Position numbers and translations under genes: made by a program. The notes beneath the pieces are model-generated. The model did no database searches. It saw nothing but the letters and a program-made list of their open reading frames with translations, and was not told the origin of the DNA. A stretch of DNA of 64,000 nt from an uncultured Bacilli bacterium (lineage in GTDB: Bacteria; Bacillota_I; Bacilli_A; RF39; UBA660): the NCBI GenBank assembly GCA_934183165.1, contig CAKPRZ010000006.1, forward strand, positions 4,777 to 68,776, read 5' to 3'. Position 1 is the first letter of the stretch. Every line of letters begins with the position of its first letter. Shown here piece by piece: positions 60,774 through 64,000 of this stretch.

Positions 60774-61346
60774 ATGGAATTAAGTGAGACTATTAAAAGT
60801 AGAAGAAGTATAAGAAAATATAAAGATTTAGATATCCCCAATGATATTATAGAAAATTTAATAGAATCTGCTAGACTTACACCATCTGCAAAGAATAGGC
60901 AACCTTGGGAGTTTATGGTAGTAAAAGGAATAGTAAAAGATAAAATAGCAGATATTATGTTAGAACAATTAAAAAAATCAAAAGTTAGTTTAGAAAGAAA
61001 ATTATATAATGCAAATAGTAGTGTTAAAGCTACTGCTTATATTATAAAAAAAGCACCAATTCTAATATTAGTATTTAAGCCAAATGAAGATAATTGGATT
61101 ATCGGGGATTCATTATCAATAGGTGCTGCAATAGAACATATTTGTTTAAGAGCAACAGATTTAGAACTAGGCTCATTATGGATAAGAGATATTGTATATA
61201 CTCAAAAAGAAATTGCTAAATTAGTGTGTAAATACGATATGGAACTGATTTCAGCAATATCAATAGGATATCCTGATGAAAAGCCAAAGCAAAGAACAAG
61301 AAAGAAATTAAATGAAATATTGGAGTGGTATGATAATGGAAAATAA
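60774..61346 (+). CDS. Nitroreductase-family protein
   Basis: 190 residues. FMN-binding motifs IKSRRSIRKYKDLDIP, ARLTPSAKNRQPWEF and GAAIEHICLRATDLELGSLWI. NAD(P)H-dependent flavoenzyme fold of broad use (nitro compounds, flavin reduction, dehalogenation). TATAAT at 60697-60702 may be its -10. The stop lies 11 bases inside the next gene, so the two are coupled. Confidence 0.9.
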   Translation: MELSETIKSRRSIRKYKDLDIPNDIIENLIESARLTPSAKNRQPWEFMVVKGIVKDKIADIMLEQLKKSKVSLERKLYNANSSVKATAYIIKKAPILILVFKPNEDNWIIGDSLSIGAAIEHICLRATDLELGSLWIRDIVYTQKEIAKLVCKYDMELISAISIGYPDEKPKQRTRKKLNEILEWYDNGK

Positions 61347-62232
61347 AGAAATATTAGAATTTTACAAAGAAACAAGTCAATTTACTGATTTAGGTTATTA
61401 TAAAGACTTTGCTAAAAATTTACCAAATGATATTGAAGAATTGTGTATATTACAAAGAATGCAAATAATACACCCTGTAGCTTATAATGATAAAGATATA
61501 AGAAATAAAAATAATTGTTTTTGGGGAGATATGACAAAAGTGCCTATTACACGATTAGATTATGAAGAAGATTATTTTCCTACTGCACAAAGTATGATTG
61601 CAGAATTGTTAAGAAAGAATCCAGATTATAATATAAAGAGAGAGGCGAAAGATAAAATAAACATTACTTGTAGAGGACAAGCAATATTATTAGCAAGTAT
61701 TTTAAAAGCGAAAGGTATTCCTGCCAGAGCAAGAAGTGGATTTGCTCCTTATATAAAATATGATGGTATCAGTTATGACCATTGGATTACTGAATATTAT
61801 GATGAAAGTGAAAATATATGGAAGTTAGTTGATGCGGATGAACATTGCCCAGACCACGAAATGGGATTTGATTTGAATAATATTCCTTATGATAGATTTA
61901 TATTTGGTGCAAATGCTTATCTAGGATTAAGAGAAAAAAGTATTCAAGAAGATAGTATTCTGTATTCTTCAGATCCTGTGACTTTGGGAATGAAAGCAGC
62001 ATTAAGAGCTTTATTTTATGATTTTCACGCTTTAATGAATAATGAAATCATATTTTTACACATTCCTAAATATATAAGAGAAAAAGATTTTAATTTATCT
62101 GAAGAAGAATATAGAGAGTTAGATTATTTAGCAAAACTAATGTTAAATCCCAATAAAAACTTTAATGAACTAAAAGAAATATGGGAAAATATACCTAAAT
62201 ATAGAATAATGAGTGGAGCATTAAATTCATAA
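61336..62232 (+). CDS. Transglutaminase-like cysteine peptidase-fold protein
   Basis: 298 residues from ATG 61336 (GGAGTGG 7 bases upstream). The catalytic triad of transglutaminase-like enzymes is present: Cys112 in TCRGQAILLASILKAKGIPARA, His149 in YDHWITEYY and Asp166 in KLVDADEH. No signal peptide, so cytosolic. It could cleave or cross-link peptide bonds; target unknown. Overlaps the nitroreductase gene. Confidence 0.8.
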   Translation: MENKEILEFYKETSQFTDLGYYKDFAKNLPNDIEELCILQRMQIIHPVAYNDKDIRNKNNCFWGDMTKVPITRLDYEEDYFPTAQSMIAELLRKNPDYNIKREAKDKINITCRGQAILLASILKAKGIPARARSGFAPYIKYDGISYDHWITEYYDESENIWKLVDADEHCPDHEMGFDLNNIPYDRFIFGANAYLGLREKSIQEDSILYSSDPVTLGMKAALRALFYDFHALMNNEIIFLHIPKYIREKDFNLSEEEYRELDYLAKLMLNPNKNFNELKEIWENIPKYRIMSGALNS

Positions 62233-62273
62233 TTAAAAGACTATTCATATCAAAGTGGATAGTCTTTTAATCT
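62233..62273 (+). terminator. Terminator after the transglutaminase-like gene
   Basis: TTAAAAGACTAT pairs perfectly with ATAGTCTTTTAA (12 bp), usable in both directions. Confidence 0.8.
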
Positions 62274-62356
62274 TCTATATTTTTCTCTGCCAATGCCAAT
62301 GAGGACGGAGAAGTTTGACACCCATCATGAAAGAATGTATGCTAGATTTCTTCATA

Positions 62357-62398
62357 AAAAAAGTTCACAAACTTTAATTATAGTTTGTGAGCTTTTTT
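62357..62398 (+). terminator. Second terminator in the 62.2-62.5 kb gap
   Basis: AAGTTCACAAACT pairs with AGTTTGTGAGCTT around an 8-base loop; T run. No intact gene precedes it. The rest of 62274-62507 shows only two mildly GC-rich bits and no gene, probably the trace of something lost. Confidence 0.7.
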
Positions 62399-62507
62399 GT
62401 GAAGCGGGTAGACAACAGGTTACGAACTAAGTTCTCTTTCTAAAAGTATTATATATGAATTCTTATTTAATTTCAGTGGAAGCATGGGAAAAAATCCATT
62501 TATATAG

Positions 62508-62513
62508 TATAAT
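62508..62513 (+). promoter_or_regulatory. -10 box of the nucleotidase-hydrolase fusion gene
   Basis: TATAAT, 40 bases before the start; no convincing -35. Confidence 0.45.
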
Positions 62514-62552
62514 TTTTATAGTTTAAACTTGGTAAGAGTTTGGAGGTCATAT

Positions 62553-63968
62553 ATGAGAATTGGAATAGATATTGATAATGTAATAGCAGATTTAGATAAA
62601 ACATTTTTAGAGGAATTTGAAAAAGAAGATAAAAATAAAAGAAATAGAGGAATTATAAATAAAAATGCTAAGCACATTACTGAAGGCATGTTTGATTGGA
62701 GTTTGGAAGAAACAGAAGAGTTTATCTGCAAGAATATGGATAGAATGGCTGAAAAATTCGATTTAATAGAAGGTGCTAGGGAATATATTAATAAACTATA
62801 TGAAGAAAATGAAATATTTTTAATAACACATAGATCAAATCATTTTTTTAAGAATCATGAATTAGTAACTATAAACTGGTTAAATGAAAATGGGATAAAA
62901 TATGATAAATTAGTATTTACCAAAAGTAAAGATAAAAGTCCAGAGTGTATTGAAAATGAAATTGATATTATGTTTGATGATGAAGCGGATAAATGCAAAT
63001 ATGTACTAAATGCAGGAATAGAATGCTTTTTAATGAAAACAAGATATAATGAAAATTATAGTTTAGATGTTCCCATAATAAATGGATGGAAAGAAATATA
63101 TAGTTTAATATGTAAAAAAAATAAATATAATGTGATTTTAGATACAGATACATATAACGAAGCTGATGATCAATTTGCAATATCCTATTTAATGAAAAGT
63201 AGAGATTTGTTTAAAATTAATGCTATAACAATAGCACCTTTTAAACATGAAAAATGGCAAGGAACTGTTTCTGATTCTATAGATGCAAGTTATAATGAAG
63301 CATGCAAAATATTTGATTTATTGGGCTTAAAGGATAAATCTATTATATATAAAGGTTGTCGTGATTATTTAAAAAATGGATATAATGAAAGAAATTCAGC
63401 AGTTAATAAAATAATTGAAATTGCTAACAAAAATAAAAAAACATACATATTAGCAATAGGGTGTTTAACAAATATAGCATTAGCATTAAAATCTAACCCA
63501 GATATTGTTGATAAGATAGAAATTGTATGGTTAGGAAGTAACTTTTTATTTGGTACTAATAAAGATTTCAATTTTGATCAAGATGTAGAAGCGGTAAAAG
63601 TAGTTTTTGAATCAAAAGTTAAACTTACTGTTATGCCTTGTTCTCCTATAACATCGAATCTAATGACATCAATATACGAATTAGAAAGTGAATTAAAAGG
63701 CAAGAACGAATTATGCGATTATTTATGCTATAGATTTTATAATAGAGCCTATGGTCCTACTAAAAGATGGCCACTATGGGATATTAGTGTAATAGCATAT
63801 ATGATAAATAAAAATTGGTTTAATACAATGGAAGTTAGTTGTCCACTTATAAATGCTGATAATACATTCAAGCTAACCGAAAACAGGCATAGCATTAAAT
63901 TTGTTAATTATTTAAATGCAAATGAAATATTTAAGGATTTGTTTAATAAATTAACAGATAATAATTAA
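62553..63968 (+). CDS. Fusion of HAD 5'-nucleotidase and inosine-uridine-type nucleoside hydrolase
   Basis: 471 residues from ATG 62553 (GGAGGT upstream; an in-frame start at 62529 has none). Residues 1-185: NT5C-like HAD phosphatase with GIDIDNVIADLD (Asp6, Asp8), ITHRSN and DIMFDDEAD. Residues 190-471: nucleoside hydrolase with the Ca/ribose site VILDTDTYNEADDQFA (197-206), AIGCLTNIALAL and FNFDQDVEAV. One chain could take a nucleoside monophosphate to nucleoside and then to base plus ribose. It is a single uninterrupted frame; both sites look complete. Confidence 0.85.
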   Translation: MRIGIDIDNVIADLDKTFLEEFEKEDKNKRNRGIINKNAKHITEGMFDWSLEETEEFICKNMDRMAEKFDLIEGAREYINKLYEENEIFLITHRSNHFFKNHELVTINWLNENGIKYDKLVFTKSKDKSPECIENEIDIMFDDEADKCKYVLNAGIECFLMKTRYNENYSLDVPIINGWKEIYSLICKKNKYNVILDTDTYNEADDQFAISYLMKSRDLFKINAITIAPFKHEKWQGTVSDSIDASYNEACKIFDLLGLKDKSIIYKGCRDYLKNGYNERNSAVNKIIEIANKNKKTYILAIGCLTNIALALKSNPDIVDKIEIVWLGSNFLFGTNKDFNFDQDVEAVKVVFESKVKLTVMPCSPITSNLMTSIYELESELKGKNELCDYLCYRFYNRAYGPTKRWPLWDISVIAYMINKNWFNTMEVSCPLINADNTFKLTENRHSIKFVNYLNANEIFKDLFNKLTDNN

Positions 63969-64000
63969 ATGATAAAGACAACGTTGAGATGATATTGTCT

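Noticed and set aside
62274..62507. A coding remnant around 62290-62430
   Set aside because: A frame is open for about 45 codons but crosses a strong terminator, has no start and matches nothing I know.
1..64000. Mycoplasma-type genetic code (TGA as Trp)
   Set aside because: TGA ends several clear genes (8606, 28503, 60660) in the right place and TGG is used for conserved Trp such as in WCGPC.
1..64000. CRISPR array or prophage
   Set aside because: No regularly spaced direct repeats, no cas genes, no phage structural, integrase or lysis genes were seen.

Overview
This window is an AT-rich chromosomal segment (roughly 27-30% GC by eye) from a cell-walled, low-GC Gram-positive bacterium. TGA is used as a stop codon (for example at 8604-8606, 28501-28503 and 60658-60660), so this is the standard bacterial code and not the Mycoplasma code. 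A wall is indicated by MurF-like ligase, Ddl, UppS and two NPKTG sortase substrates. SepF plus DivIVA, AddA, CBS-type PpaC, a T-box leader and PPDK point to Firmicutes. The compact, very AT-rich style resembles uncultured gut Bacilli close to the Mollicutes (RF39-like); that placement is inference.

Layout. 1-4.1 kb: 3' part of addA overlapping a CBS/DRTGG inorganic pyrophosphatase. 4.1-10.9 kb: a YqfQ-like gene on the minus strand, then an operon of PilC, prepilin peptidase, a membrane protein with a dead trypsin-like domain, a small anchored protein and an anchored zinc metalloprotease. 11-15.7 kb: alpha/beta hydrolase, membrane-fused MurF-like ligase, Ddl and an unknown protein. 15.7-19 kb: a T-box leader and hisS-aspS. 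19.1-20.5 and 31.8-33.2 kb: two copies of a SipW-type/BspA-type surface protein, near-identical in their first ~231 residues and unrelated in promoter and C-terminus. 20.6-31.7 kb: HerA-like ATPase, sepF, divIVA, ruvA, tdk, nucleotidase, ruvB, an RNB-like protein, queA, GHL10 and metallo-beta-lactamase-fold genes, then tRNA-Gln(CUG). 33.3-46 kb: kinase-like protein, mutS, cvpA, trxA, rpsP-khpA, uppS-cdsA-rseP, truB, hpt, ppdK. 46-50.4 kb: an unknown protein and two NPKTG surface proteins. 50.5-64 kb: an accessory-looking stretch of short transcription units (HD, HAD, WYL, DUF1848, aldo/keto reductase, AraC, nitroreductase, transglutaminase, nucleotidase-nucleoside hydrolase fusion) mixed with IS3-type remnants and decayed genes.

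Most striking points: (1) a run of nine G between the -35 and -10 of the second surface-protein copy, arranged as a phase-variable promoter; (2) the shared N-terminus/variable C-terminus pair itself; (3) the PilC/PilD operon with a pseudoprotease and a metalloprotease; (4) a T-box whose specifier loop reads GACAC (Asp GAC overlapping His CAC) ahead of hisS-aspS; (5) a Cys-rich tail on HisRS; (6) a 5'-nucleotidase fused to a nucleoside hydrolase. All functional calls rest on motif recognition by eye; no database search was run.
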